Shown here: one piece after another, positions 47,567-56,874 of the stretch | How positions within the stretch are numbered: the first letter of the stretch is position 1 | Layout of the letters: every line of letters begins with the position of its first letter | From: an uncultured Caldilineaceae bacterium | GTDB lineage: Bacteria; Chloroflexota; Anaerolineae; Caldilineales; Caldilineaceae | DNA: 64,000 nucleotides | Direction: 5' to 3' | Assembly: GCA_951812725.1 (NCBI GenBank) | Contig: OX638330.1 | Span: 2,666,001 to 2,730,000, forward strand | Notes under the pieces: model-generated | Told to the model about the DNA's origin: nothing | Database searches by the model: none | What the model saw: the letters and a program-made list of their open reading frames with translations, nothing else | Translations under genes and position numbers: made by a program

Positions 47567-48199
47567 TCAAACTGCGGCCTCGCTCAGTTCCGCAGGAACT
47601 GCGGCAGGGAACGGCCAGTCGGTTGACACGGGCTCCTGCTCTTCCAGCTCCAGCTTCAATTCCATCTCCAGCTCAAGTTCACGCGCGCGGGCTTCGGCGT
47701 CTTGGCGGTCGCGGATTGCCTGTGCGATTGCATCGTCGACGCTTTGTTCGGTGTGTTCCCAGCTCTGGTCGAGCGCGAGGGCTAGTTCGGTGATCAGGAG
47801 GGCGCGTGCTTCAGCCAGGGCTTCCTTATCGGCTTCTGTGAGGTATTTGGCTGACTCGCGCCACAAAAGGTCGCGAACTGCGGCGGCGACCTGCTTAGGG
47901 TAACCTGAGTGGATCTGTTTATCGATTTCATTGCGGCGCAGCCTGAATTCATCCGGCAGATCGACTGGGTGTGATTCGAGCGTCTCCATTACGCCGGCAA
48001 TGCGTGCGACCGGCATGACGGGACGTACGCCGATTTGCTCGATACGCGGCGCCGGCACATGCACGGTGAGACGATTGTGAATGAACTCGATTACATAGTA
48101 GCGCTGAAAGCCTTTGACCAGTTCTTTTTCCTGGAAGGCTACGATTGTACCAGCGCCGTGGGACGGGTGGATAACACTCTGCCCAATTATGAAGCCCAT
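47567..48199 (-). CDS. CarD/CdnL-family transcriptional regulator
   Basis: About 210 residues. The N-terminal Tudor-like RNA-polymerase-interacting domain is evident ('FIIGQSVIHPSHGAGTIVAF', 'YYVIEFIHNRLTVHVPA'), followed by a helical domain. CarD-type proteins bind the polymerase beta subunit and stabilise open promoter complexes. The C-terminal 35 residues are a Glu/Leu-rich helix that is not typical. The ATG at 48199 with GGAG eight bases upstream fits the domain start better than the frame beginning at 48313. Confidence 0.88.
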   Translation of the reverse strand: MGFIIGQSVIHPSHGAGTIVAFQEKELVKGFQRYYVIEFIHNRLTVHVPAPRIEQIGVRPVMPVARIAGVMETLESHPVDLPDEFRLRRNEIDKQIHSGYPKQVAAAVRDLLWRESAKYLTEADKEALAEARALLITELALALDQSWEHTEQSVDDAIAQAIRDRQDAEARARELELEMELKLELEEQEPVSTDWPFPAAVPAELSEAAV

Positions 48200-49281
48200 C
48201 TGACCCTCTCCGTTCCTTGAGATGTCGACTTTGGCGTCCTCTTGGTACACGCTTCGCCGACCTGGCCCCAGGCGAGGGTGCGAAGCTACGATTATACTGC
48301 CCGTAACCAGCACCTTTGCGGTCCCCGAGGCAAATGCGATTGGAAGTTATTGCTTCTTGACTGTTGCTATCGGATTCAAAGGTCCTGGATTGCGACAGTC
48401 AGTTTGGCGGCAACTTTCGGGACTGCCACACTCTTCTACGATGGGCCCCTTGGGGCCCCGTTAGCAAAACGACGACCGGCAAGTAGAAATTTCGCCGGCC
48501 GCTTTGTCCCTCGTCATTGGGGACTTTTGGACTTTCAATCTTAACACTTCTCTGACCGGCCATCAATGCATCTGCCAGAAAAGAAAGTTAGCAAAAGTCA
48601 GGTCAGGATCTTCCAAAATTGGAAGAAGCGTACACTGGTAGAGGAAGATTGCCGGGGCAAAATGGCTGATTTTGGACCGGAAGAAGTCCAATAATACGTT
48701 TCTGATGATTGCTGGGCGATATGCCTACGATCTATCTACGGCTACTAGATGCGGGTCATTCCGGGCGGAGGAGGGGGTACATGGCTACTCTGATTTTGGG
48801 GGCGGACGGCGACGGGAAATACGCGCCAGCAAGTGCGAAAGTGTCTCAGAATCCTGTTGGGTAGGCAGACACAGACGCTGCTCAGTGGATTGTCCAAGAT
48901 GGGAGGAAAAACCGTAACCATATAGCCAAAATCGGCTCCTGGCTTGATCAGCCCTTTATCGCCTCCGTCAATCATGGTATGTGGCCGCGTATTCGATTGG
49001 GGGCGGCCAGGGCACTGGAGCCGCACGGCTGGAATGACGCCGTAAGGTGGATGAGGCATGGTTTTTGAGGGGGGCGCGGAACTGCAGTTTTTAGTAGTCA
49101 GTTTTTAGTTTTTAGTGGGTGGTGGCTTGAGACGGCGAGGGGGATGAGACACGGTCGGCTGGACACGATGTTGGGGGAGAGTTAGCGGTCTGGTTCCCCT
49201 CGTTGAGGGCTGGGCGTCAGTTGGGTTGTGTTGATTCGCAGAACTTTCCTAAGGTCAGAGGGAAATGCGAGCGGTACTGGA
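48200..49281. other. Long intergenic region with hairpins and repeat debris
   Basis: Over 1 kb without a convincing gene. The only sizeable frame (48672-48917, 81 residues) is Arg/Ser-rich and unlike any protein I know. GGGCCCC-TT-GGGGCCC forms a tight hairpin near 48443-48458. The 49046-49087 stretch is a degraded relative of the dispersed repeat, and 49141-49180 resembles the left flank of copy 1 (GACACGATG, TTGGGG). Confidence 0.55.
49046..49087 (+). repeat. Degraded copy of the dispersed repeat
   Basis: GATGAGGCATGGTTTTTGAG matches the repeat's left portion (GTGAGGCATGGTTTTGTAG), then the hairpin part is missing and the text jumps to GGGCGCGGAACTGCAG, also found at 8291-8306. It looks like a deletion derivative or a joined fragment. 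Confidence 0.6.
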
Positions 49282-49905
49282 TCAATCAGCTTCGATTTCC
49301 TGGTAGCCGTGCCATAGGATGAAGGTGGCGAGACCGCGCCAGGGGCGCCAGGCTTCGGCCATGTGGTCCATTTCCAGACGGGATGGGCGGGCCGGAAGAT
49401 TTTTCACTTTTTGGGCGCCGACGATAACACCCAGGTCGCTGGCGGGCCAGGCATCCGACCGACGCAGGGCAAATAGCAGATAGATTTCGGCGCTCCATGG
49501 GCCGATGCCGGGCAGGGCGGTCAGCGCGGCTCGGACCGAGTCGTCGTCGGCCTTGCCCAGGCTGTCAAGATCCAGGCGTCCGTCGACGAGAGCAGCGGCG
49601 AGCTCGCGACCGTAGCGGCTTTTCTGGCGGCTGAAGCCGATAGAACGCAGTGAGTCGTCGTCAAGAGCCAGGAAGTTTGCTGGAAGGGGAGGACCGATGG
49701 CATCGGCAAGCCGTTGGTAAGTGGAGTCGGCTGAGGAGCGGGACACCTGTTGACCTAGGATGATTTTCAAGAGGGTTGAGAATCCCTGGGGTCGATGGCG
49801 CAGTTGCGGGGGGCCATGTTGTTTGACCACTCTGGCCAGGTCGGCATCCTGCTCTGCCAGGTAGTTGAGTCCTTCGTTCAGTGTTGCTTCAGTCAATAGG
49901 AGCAT
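49282..49905 (-). CDS. DNA-3-methyladenine glycosylase II family (AlkA-like)
   Basis: Base-excision repair glycosylase of 207 residues, HhH-GPD fold. 'FSTLLKIILGQQVSRSSA' is the family's N-terminal helix pair. The helix-hairpin-helix is 'LTALPGIGPWSAEIYLLF', and the catalytic Asp is in 'AWPASDLGV', equivalent to E. coli AlkA Asp238. The N-terminal TBP-like domain of E. coli AlkA is missing, as in many short bacterial forms. Monocistronic. Confidence 0.92.
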   Translation of the reverse strand: MLLLTEATLNEGLNYLAEQDADLARVVKQHGPPQLRHRPQGFSTLLKIILGQQVSRSSADSTYQRLADAIGPPLPANFLALDDDSLRSIGFSRQKSRYGRELAAALVDGRLDLDSLGKADDDSVRAALTALPGIGPWSAEIYLLFALRRSDAWPASDLGVIVGAQKVKNLPARPSRLEMDHMAEAWRPWRGLATFILWHGYQEIEAD

Positions 49906-50047
49906 GTGCTTTTTGACTCTTGTATTGGGGCGCGGTGGGCGCGTTGGTGGGAGTCAGCTGCTTGAAAGGCCGGCGTTGGTCTGTACTCTTTGTTGTGCAT
50001 CTACCTCGTTGTGCAGGAGTTAAGACGGGGACCATTGGACACGATGC

Positions 50048-51418
50048 TTAGTGCGCGGCCATCAGTGTCCTATGCTGATAGATGCCCTGTCCATTGTTGC
50101 CGACGTAGGATTCGTCGCGCACGATTTCGTCGCCGCGCAGTAGAACCGTTCGCGGCCAGCCCACGATTTTGGCGCCTTCATACGGACTCCAATCGGCCGC
50201 TTCATTTAGTACGGAGGATCGGATTGTCTTTTCGCGGGCGGGGTCGAACAGGACGATGTCGGCGTCAAGGCCGGGCAGCAGGGCTCCTTTGCGATTGAGA
50301 CCCATGCGACGGGCTGGATTGGTGCAGCAGGCTGACGCCCAGGCGGTCAGAGAGAGTTCTCGCTCATTGACACCATAGTGATGTAGCAGGGCGAGGCGTG
50401 TTTCGATACCGGGCAGCCCGCCCGGCACATCGGTAAAGGATGGCTTCTGTTTCTGGCGGCGAGTCCATGGGCAGTGGTCGGTGCTCACCATGTCGAGCAG
50501 TTCGTTTTGGAGGGCGTCCCACAGTGCTTGCTGATCGGCGGCGCGGCGAAGGGGAGGGGCGCAGATGAACAGATGACCTTCGCGTGCGGCAAGATGCTCG
50601 TCGGCGGTCAGGAGAAGGTAGTGGGGGCAGGTTTCGGAGGTGATGTCCAGGCCGCGATCGCGGGCGGCGTTCACCTGTGCAAGTGGTTCGGCGGCGCCGA
50701 CATGAAAAATGTGAAGCGGGCAGCCGGTCAAGGCGGAAATCTCGGCGGCGCGCTGCACGGCGCTGGCCTCGAGTTGGGCCGGACGCGTTCGTTCGTGCCA
50801 GATCGGTTGAAGATGGCCGGCCGCGACGGCGTCGGCACGCAGCTCATCGAGAAGAGGTCCGGTTTCGCTGTGCAGGACGACTCCCCCGCCGGCGGAGGCG
50901 ACGGCGCGCATGGCCCTCAGCAGGGCGACATCGTCGAGCTGCATGCGGTCGTAGGCCTGGTAGAGTTTGAAGGTTGCGCAACCGGCTGCCACGACGGCAG
51001 GGACATCGTTCAGGCGCTCGTTCGCACTCGCGTGCCAGGTGGGGATTGTCATGTGCAGGCCGTAGTCGACGGCGACTTGGCCATCAGCTTCGGCACGGCG
51101 ATCGCGGAGCGACTCGAGGAGAGGCTGCTCAGGCTGCGGGTCGGTGAAATCAATCACGGTTGTAGTACCGCCGCAGGCCGCGGCTACGGTGCCGGTGGAA
51201 AAGCTGTCGGTGCTGGTCAGACCGTTGAGGCGCATCTTAAGATGGACGTGGCAGTCGACGCCGCCGGGCATCACGTAGCAGTCGGAGGCGTCGATGGAGC
51301 GGGAGGCATTCAGATGGGCGCCGATAGCGGCAATCCGACCGTGGGCGATAGCCAGATCTGCGAGGATGGGGCCGGAAGGCAAGATGAGCCGGCCATGCCT
51401 GATAACCAGATCATACAT
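50048..51418 (-). CDS. Dihydropyrimidinase / D-hydantoinase family cyclic amidohydrolase
   Basis: A 456-residue binuclear metal amidohydrolase. Ligands are in order: H57-x-H59 in 'GGVDCHVHLKM', the carboxylated Lys in 'CATFKLYQAYDRM', His in 'VVLHSET', His in 'LHIFHVGAAEP', and Asp in 'MVSTDHCPWTR'. These fit hydantoinases and dihydropyrimidinases better than allantoinase or dihydroorotase, though substrate is uncertain. The frame is open upstream of 51418, but that extension overlaps the nitroreductase and lacks family similarity. The ATG at 51418 overlaps the nitroreductase end by eight bases, so translation is coupled. Confidence 0.9.
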   Translation of the reverse strand: MYDLVIRHGRLILPSGPILADLAIAHGRIAAIGAHLNASRSIDASDCYVMPGGVDCHVHLKMRLNGLTSTDSFSTGTVAAACGGTTTVIDFTDPQPEQPLLESLRDRRAEADGQVAVDYGLHMTIPTWHASANERLNDVPAVVAAGCATFKLYQAYDRMQLDDVALLRAMRAVASAGGGVVLHSETGPLLDELRADAVAAGHLQPIWHERTRPAQLEASAVQRAAEISALTGCPLHIFHVGAAEPLAQVNAARDRGLDITSETCPHYLLLTADEHLAAREGHLFICAPPLRRAADQQALWDALQNELLDMVSTDHCPWTRRQKQKPSFTDVPGGLPGIETRLALLHHYGVNERELSLTAWASACCTNPARRMGLNRKGALLPGLDADIVLFDPAREKTIRSSVLNEAADWSPYEGAKIVGWPRTVLLRGDEIVRDESYVGNNGQGIYQHRTLMAAH

Positions 51419-52025
51419 AGTCTGGATGGGTTTCGCCCCACTTGGCGCTGAAGACCATTTCGGAAAGGGGATGGCGTGTGCGGGGGGCCAGTTCGCGCTC
51501 GCGGATTGAAGGGGTAAGATTTGTTGGCGGAGCCAGGAAGCCGATGGCTGCGGAAACGACAGGCTCGAACTGGGCGGGAATCTCCAGAACGTCCCTGGCC
51601 ATATCCCTGTTGAATCCACCCATTTGATGCATGTATAGCCCGGATGCCATGGCCTGGATTGTCAGGTGAGCCATGGCCTGGCCGACATCGTATTGGGCGT
51701 ATGGGTTGCCCCGATCTAAATTTTCGGGTTTGGGCTCGGTTACGGCGATGAGCAAGACGGAAGCATGCTTGCCCCACTTCTTGTTCATTCCTATGAGTGT
51801 GCTGAGGATGCGGGCAAAGCCATCGGGGTCCTGGTGGCGCGCGGCGAAGACGAAGCGCCACGGCTGCTGGTTGCGGGAGGAAGGCGCCCAGCGAGCGGCT
51901 TCGAACAGACTACCCAGTACATCGGGTGGGATGGGCTTGTCGGCAAAGGCGCGTGGACTCCAGCGGCTGGAGAGCAGCTCGTGAATGGGGTAGGTGGTGA
52001 CAGCATTCTTATCGATTTCGGACAC
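51411..52025 (-). CDS. Nitroreductase-family flavoprotein
   Basis: FMN-dependent oxidoreductase of 204 residues. The FMN-binding start 'LLSSRWSPRAFADKPIP' and 'EAARWAPSSRNQQPWRFVF' are typical, and 'DVGQAMAHLTIQAMASGLYM' and 'AAIGFLAPPTNL' follow. The start is GTG at 52025 with AAGGAG eight bases ahead. The overlap with the hydantoinase suggests a joint role in ring-compound catabolism, such as reductive pyrimidine breakdown, but this is inference. Confidence 0.9.
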   Translation of the reverse strand: MSEIDKNAVTTYPIHELLSSRWSPRAFADKPIPPDVLGSLFEAARWAPSSRNQQPWRFVFAARHQDPDGFARILSTLIGMNKKWGKHASVLLIAVTEPKPENLDRGNPYAQYDVGQAMAHLTIQAMASGLYMHQMGGFNRDMARDVLEIPAQFEPVVSAAIGFLAPPTNLTPSIRERELAPRTRHPLSEMVFSAKWGETHPDYV

Positions 52026-52049
52026 GGACAGTCTCCTTGGGTTTCGTTC

Positions 52050-54326
52050 TCACTGAATCTTAAGCAGGACAGATTGGGTCTCTGCGCGGATTTCAAAGTC
52101 GCCGAGGGCTGCGGGCAGAAGTAGCCAGGCTACTCCCTGTAGCTCCACGGGCTCGCCGTCCCAGTGCAAGGCTACTCGACCGGAAAGAGTGCCCCAGATC
52201 TGAAAAGAAGAACCGTCGCAGCTGTCTTTCCAGACGGCGCCGGGGTGAGCCGTCAGGCGCTCGGCGCGAAAGTAGGGACAGGCGGTGTCTGCGCCTGACG
52301 CTGTGCGCAGGTTGGCAGCGGCGGCACCACCTATTGTACGCAGATCGGCCAAGTTTTCTCGCACCCAGCCGGCGGGCGACGGAAGGATAGGCGGCTTGGC
52401 AATTTCCGGTTCCACTATGCGCCAGTCGGTTACGTCAAGAGCTTGACTGATGTGCAGTGGCCGGGCATTGCCGTCAGCGCCGCTGCGGCCCCAGTCGTAA
52501 AGGCGATAGGTGGTGTCGCTGTTCTGCTGGATTTCGACCACAATCGCGCCGGGCCCGAGTGCGTGGACAGTGCCTGCGGGTATGTAGACCGCGTCGCCGG
52601 TGCGTAGCGGGATGCGATGAAGCATCGGCTCGATGGCGCCAGAGGCGGCAGCCTGCGCAAAACGCTCACGGTCGACACCGGTTTTCAACCCGTAGATCAG
52701 TTCTGCATCCGGTTCGGCGTAAAGGATGACCCACAGTTCGGTCTTGCCGAGGTCGCCGGCGTGCTCCTGAGCGTATTTATCGTCAGGATGGACTTGAACT
52801 GAAAGCCAGCGGGTGGAATCGAGAAGCTTGATCAGCAGAGGGAAAGTATCAAGCTCTGTCGAATTACCGAGTAGCTGATCGCCCCATTGCTCCAGGACCG
52901 CGGAAAGTGTGCTCCCAGCCATAGGACCGGTTGCGACCTGCGATTGGCCGTTGGCATGGGCGGCGATTTCCCAGCTTTCGGCCACGATGCCTGGCGGCAA
53001 CTCTTTTCCCAGTTTCGATTCCAGATTACGGCCACCCCAAATGTAGTCCTTGAAGACCGGCTTGAATGATAGTGGGTAGACTTGGGGGGTAGCCGGTGCG
53101 GAAGGTGGCGGAGAGGTCGCCAAGCCCGTCGACGGCGCTGGTTCTTCAATGTTTCTGTCATTCTGGTCCATATTGGCCTCAGTACTCTGGGCGTCATCCT
53201 GGAATGGTGGTAGATCCAGCATCTTGTGCCAGGCATATTCGCCAAGGATACGCAGGGAAGCGACCACCGGGGCGGCCAGAATCGCGCCCAATAGTCCGGC
53301 AAGAGAAGCGCCCATAATTACGCTGACCATCACCATGAGGGGGTGCAGATTCAGGGCCTTGCCGACGATGCGGGGAACGAGCAAGGTGTTTTCGATCTGT
53401 TGGATCAGAATCATGGCCACGGCCACGGCGAGGGCAAATTGAAGTGGGGTCAAGCCGAAACTGGGGCTGCCTTGAAAGAGGGCGACGAGGATTGCCGCGC
53501 CGGCGCCGGCCAGTGGCCCAATGACAGGAAGGAACTCCATGGCGCCGGAAAGGAGTCCCAAGCCGAGGGCATTGTCGACGCCGAGCATGCCCAGAACGGC
53601 GCTGACGAGCACGAAGATTACAAGTGCGAGGAGCGCTTGTCCACGCATGTAGGCCGCCCACACCTGGGCAACGCTGGATGTCAGGCGCTCGGCGTCCTTG
53701 CGGTAGCCGGGTTTTTGGGCGAAGTTGCCGATCATGCCGCCAATGCGGGGAATGTCGACGGCGACATAGATGGAGATGATGAAAATGAGAAGGATCTGAC
53801 CGATTACTACGACTGTGCCGGTGACGACGTTGGCGGCAAGACTACCGCCGCGGCTGAATATGGGCTGGATCAGGCTGAAGAGCTGGCCAAAGAGCTCGTC
53901 CCAACCGGGCAGTTGGGGCAGCAGGCCGGCAACGGGAACTGGGAAGCCGCCGACGGTGACCGACTCAGGCAGCTGGTCGCGCAAGTCTTGTAACTGTGCA
54001 AGCGCCTCGTCGAACCAGCCGGGCAGGCGGCGGGAAAGATCGAGAACTTGCTGAAAGGTGGTGACGCCGACGAGTAGGAAAGTGGCTACGACGAGAAGTG
54101 TGAGGGCCAGGTAGACAGCAAGTACGACAGTGACACGATTGACTGGTGTGCGACGGTCGATGAGGGAAATCAGTGGATGCAGCAGGTAGGCCAACAGTGC
54201 GGCAAGCACAACCTGTTGCAAGAGGCCGCGAAAGACCCATATCAGCAGACAGAACAGCCCCAGCGCAGCAACGGCGACGATTGCCTTGGTGGTGGTGTTC
54301 CAGGGAGGAGAAGGGGACTGCGCCAT
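52050..54326 (-). CDS. Fusion of AI-2E-family membrane protein and class I mannose-6-phosphate isomerase
   Basis: One uninterrupted 758-codon frame. Residues of about 1-370 are an AI-2E/PerM-type membrane protein with some seven helices ('LAALLAYLLHPLISLIDRR', 'GAMEFLPVIGPLAGAGAAILVAL', 'NTLLVPRIVGKALNLHPLMV'). A Pro/Ala-rich linker (about 380-408) leads to a complete ManA (about 410-758) with 'DYIWGGRNLESKLG', zinc ligands in 'SVQVHPDDKYA' and 'KTELWV', and 'TVHALGPGAIVVEIQQNSD'. An internal ATG at 53171 (residue 386) has GAGG five to six bases before it, so a separate ManA might also be made. ManA interconverts fructose-6-P and mannose-6-P. Confidence 0.85.
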   Translation of the reverse strand: MAQSPSPPWNTTTKAIVAVAALGLFCLLIWVFRGLLQQVVLAALLAYLLHPLISLIDRRTPVNRVTVVLAVYLALTLLVVATFLLVGVTTFQQVLDLSRRLPGWFDEALAQLQDLRDQLPESVTVGGFPVPVAGLLPQLPGWDELFGQLFSLIQPIFSRGGSLAANVVTGTVVVIGQILLIFIISIYVAVDIPRIGGMIGNFAQKPGYRKDAERLTSSVAQVWAAYMRGQALLALVIFVLVSAVLGMLGVDNALGLGLLSGAMEFLPVIGPLAGAGAAILVALFQGSPSFGLTPLQFALAVAVAMILIQQIENTLLVPRIVGKALNLHPLMVMVSVIMGASLAGLLGAILAAPVVASLRILGEYAWHKMLDLPPFQDDAQSTEANMDQNDRNIEEPAPSTGLATSPPPSAPATPQVYPLSFKPVFKDYIWGGRNLESKLGKELPPGIVAESWEIAAHANGQSQVATGPMAGSTLSAVLEQWGDQLLGNSTELDTFPLLIKLLDSTRWLSVQVHPDDKYAQEHAGDLGKTELWVILYAEPDAELIYGLKTGVDRERFAQAAASGAIEPMLHRIPLRTGDAVYIPAGTVHALGPGAIVVEIQQNSDTTYRLYDWGRSGADGNARPLHISQALDVTDWRIVEPEIAKPPILPSPAGWVRENLADLRTIGGAAAANLRTASGADTACPYFRAERLTAHPGAVWKDSCDGSSFQIWGTLSGRVALHWDGEPVELQGVAWLLLPAALGDFEIRAETQSVLLKIQ

Positions 54327-54359
54327 CTGATTCTGCGCACCTCTGTGGGTGGGATCTGT

Positions 54360-56786
54360 CTAAAGAATCTTCAGATTTGCGAGCGACGCCACGAATTTCT
54401 TGACGCCCAGGCCTTGGAAGGCGACCGACACTTCCTCTTCGCCGCCAATGACAATCGTGTCGATTACGGTACCGACACCAAACTTGGGATGTTCCACGCT
54501 TTGGCGGCGCTTGAATTGTGTTGGCGCGTCGGACCTGGTGGGCCGACGGCGGCGTGTCGAACGTGCCGACCGTTCCCTGCTTTGGTACTCGCCGCGACCG
54601 GAAGCAGAGCGATTCGAGGTCCTGTAGGCGGTGCCTTCCTCTGCGCCGGAATTCTCTTGCCTATAGCGGCCGAACATGGCGGGACCATCCAACCAGCTGG
54701 TAGCTCTGTCGTAGGCGCCGGCATGACGCTGGCGGGCGTTGACCTGGCCTGAAAGCAGCTCCGGGGGTATGTCTTCCAAAAAACGGCTGGGCGCTTGCCG
54801 TTCGCTGTTTCCCCACATCGCGCGCTGGGAGGCGTGGACCAGGTAAAGGCGGTGCTTGGCGCGAGTGATGCCAACGTAGGCCAGGCGGCGTTCTTCAGCC
54901 ATGTCCTCATCATCCTCGCTTTGGGTGCTACGAGCATGGGGCAGCAGTCCCTCTTCCATACCCACCATAAAGACGACGGGAAATTCCAGCCCCTTGGCTG
55001 TGTGCAGGGTCAACAGTGTCAAGGCATCTTCGTTGTCGTCGAAATCATCCTGTTCGCTGACGAGACTGATCTCCTGCAGGAAGAGGCCGAGCGGATCCTG
55101 GCCCGTCTCCAAGTCTTCCAGGCCGGGACGATACTGGGCGGCGACGGCGCGCAGTTCGTTGATGTTTTCGAACCGTTCTTCGCCCTCGTCGGTGCCGTCG
55201 CGCAGGCGGTCGAGGTAGCCGCTGTCAGCCAGGATCTGATCCATGAGAGCGCCGACATCCTCGTATTGACTGGCGGCCGCCTGTTCTACCCAAGTTGCCA
55301 ACATCGAGGCGAACCTGATGAGGGCGTTACGGGCGCGAGCGGCGAAAGGAGGAGGGGAAAGAGCGGAGCGCTGTTTCAGAGTAGCGTCTTGTTCGGTGCG
55401 ATCGTTTTCGTCCCTGGTCAGCGCTTGCAGGGCCTCCCATTCGCTGACGGAGGCCGAAGCCGCCCAGTTTTTGAGCGTTTCATAGGACCTGGCGCCGATG
55501 CCGCGCGGGGGCACGTTGATTATTCTGTCGAGCGCCATGGTTGCGGCAGGGTTGTGTACGAGGCGCAGGAAGGCGAGAACATCCTTGATTTCGCGGCGTT
55601 CGTAGAAGCGGGTGGCGCCCACCAGGCGGTAGCGCAGCTGCCGGCGGACACAGGCCTCTTCCAGAGCGCGACTTTGGGCGTTAGTGCGATAGACGACGGC
55701 GGCGGCACCCAGTCCCATTGCGCCTTGCGCGTTGAGGCGGGTAGCTTCGTCCAGAACGTAGTCGGCCTCTTCAGTTTCGTTGTAGGCTTCGAAAACCGTA
55801 ACTTTGGCTCCTTCGCCCTGGTCAGTGCGCAGACGCTTGGGCGTACGGTTGGTATTCTGGGCAATTACGGCATTAGCTACATCAAGAATGGATTGCGTAC
55901 TGCGATAGTTTTGCTCGAGAAGGACGACTTTTGCGGCGGGGTAGTCGCGGCGAAAGCGGAGGACATTGCGGTAGTCGGCGCCGCGAAAGCGATAGATGGA
56001 CTGGTCTTCGTCGCCGACTACGAAGAGGTTACCCCTGCCCGCGGGCGCGCCGACGAAGAGGGATGCCAGTTCGTATTGGGCCGTGTTTGTGTCTTGAAAC
56101 TCATCTACCAGTACGTAACGCCATTTGTCTTGATATTTGCGGCGGATTTCTTCGTATTTGCGCAACAGGAGAACGGTGCGCATTAGCAGGTCATCAAAGT
56201 CCATTGCGTTGTTCAGGAGCAGGAGTTGCTGGTAGCGACCGTAGACGCGGTCGCAGATTTCCTGCATGTATCCTTCGGCACGCACACTCTCCGGCTCAAG
56301 CAGATCGTTTTTCCAGTAGCCAATCTGCGACAGGACTGCCCGCGGGTTGAAGCGCTTCTCGTCCAGCTTCATTTCCTTGAGAATCTCGCGGACGAGGGCC
56401 AGCTGGTCGGCGGAATCATAGATGACCCAATTGCGCTCGAAGCCGGCCGCTTCGACTTCGACGCGCAGTACGCGTGCGCAGACGGAGTGAAATGTGCCAA
56501 TTGTCAACCCGCCCAAGCTTCGACGTCGGCCTTGTTCCGGCTGCGGAAAGTTGTGCCCGATCAACTCTTCAACGCGGTCGCCCATCTCTTTGGCGGCTTT
56601 GTTGGTAAATGTGACAGCCAGCACATGCCACGGCTCGATCTTCTTTTCCTCGATCAGGTAGGTAATGCGGTGAGTAAGGACGCGTGTTTTGCCTGAGCCG
56701 GGACCTGCCAGCACCAGAACGGGACCCTCGGTCGATTGGACCGCGGAGCCCTGTTGCGCGTTCAGATCGTCTAGTAGATAGGACAT
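54360..56786 (-). CDS. pcrA: ATP-dependent DNA helicase UvrD/PcrA
   Basis: Superfamily 1A 3'-5' helicase of 808 residues, with motifs in order: Walker A 'LAGPGSGKTRVLTHR', Ia 'AVTFTNKAAKEM', Walker B 'VDEFQDTN', III 'VGDEDQSIYRFRGADY', IV 'LEQNYRSTQSIL', V 'LLTLHTAKGLEFPVVF' and VI 'RLAYVGITRAKHRLYL'. The C-terminal tail ends in the short Tudor-like polymerase-binding module ('VEHPKFGVGTVI') typical of PcrA. It acts in excision repair and transcription-replication conflict. Followed 33 bp later by the AI-2E/ManA fusion. Confidence 0.97.
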   Translation of the reverse strand: MSYLLDDLNAQQGSAVQSTEGPVLVLAGPGSGKTRVLTHRITYLIEEKKIEPWHVLAVTFTNKAAKEMGDRVEELIGHNFPQPEQGRRRSLGGLTIGTFHSVCARVLRVEVEAAGFERNWVIYDSADQLALVREILKEMKLDEKRFNPRAVLSQIGYWKNDLLEPESVRAEGYMQEICDRVYGRYQQLLLLNNAMDFDDLLMRTVLLLRKYEEIRRKYQDKWRYVLVDEFQDTNTAQYELASLFVGAPAGRGNLFVVGDEDQSIYRFRGADYRNVLRFRRDYPAAKVVLLEQNYRSTQSILDVANAVIAQNTNRTPKRLRTDQGEGAKVTVFEAYNETEEADYVLDEATRLNAQGAMGLGAAAVVYRTNAQSRALEEACVRRQLRYRLVGATRFYERREIKDVLAFLRLVHNPAATMALDRIINVPPRGIGARSYETLKNWAASASVSEWEALQALTRDENDRTEQDATLKQRSALSPPPFAARARNALIRFASMLATWVEQAAASQYEDVGALMDQILADSGYLDRLRDGTDEGEERFENINELRAVAAQYRPGLEDLETGQDPLGLFLQEISLVSEQDDFDDNEDALTLLTLHTAKGLEFPVVFMVGMEEGLLPHARSTQSEDDEDMAEERRLAYVGITRAKHRLYLVHASQRAMWGNSERQAPSRFLEDIPPELLSGQVNARQRHAGAYDRATSWLDGPAMFGRYRQENSGAEEGTAYRTSNRSASGRGEYQSRERSARSTRRRRPTRSDAPTQFKRRQSVEHPKFGVGTVIDTIVIGGEEEVSVAFQGLGVKKFVASLANLKIL

Positions 56787-56874
56787 GAGTCGTTTTGCAT
56801 TATGCGAGAGCGTTGGGACGTTGTCAGGGTTGGGTGGGCGTAAGATATCGGCAGGAGCGATGAAGGGGCACGGC

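Noticed and set aside
48672..48917. Plus-strand frame of 81 codons in the 48-49 kb gap
   Set aside because: No Shine-Dalgarno, no family, and Arg/Ser-rich composition like other random frames nearby.
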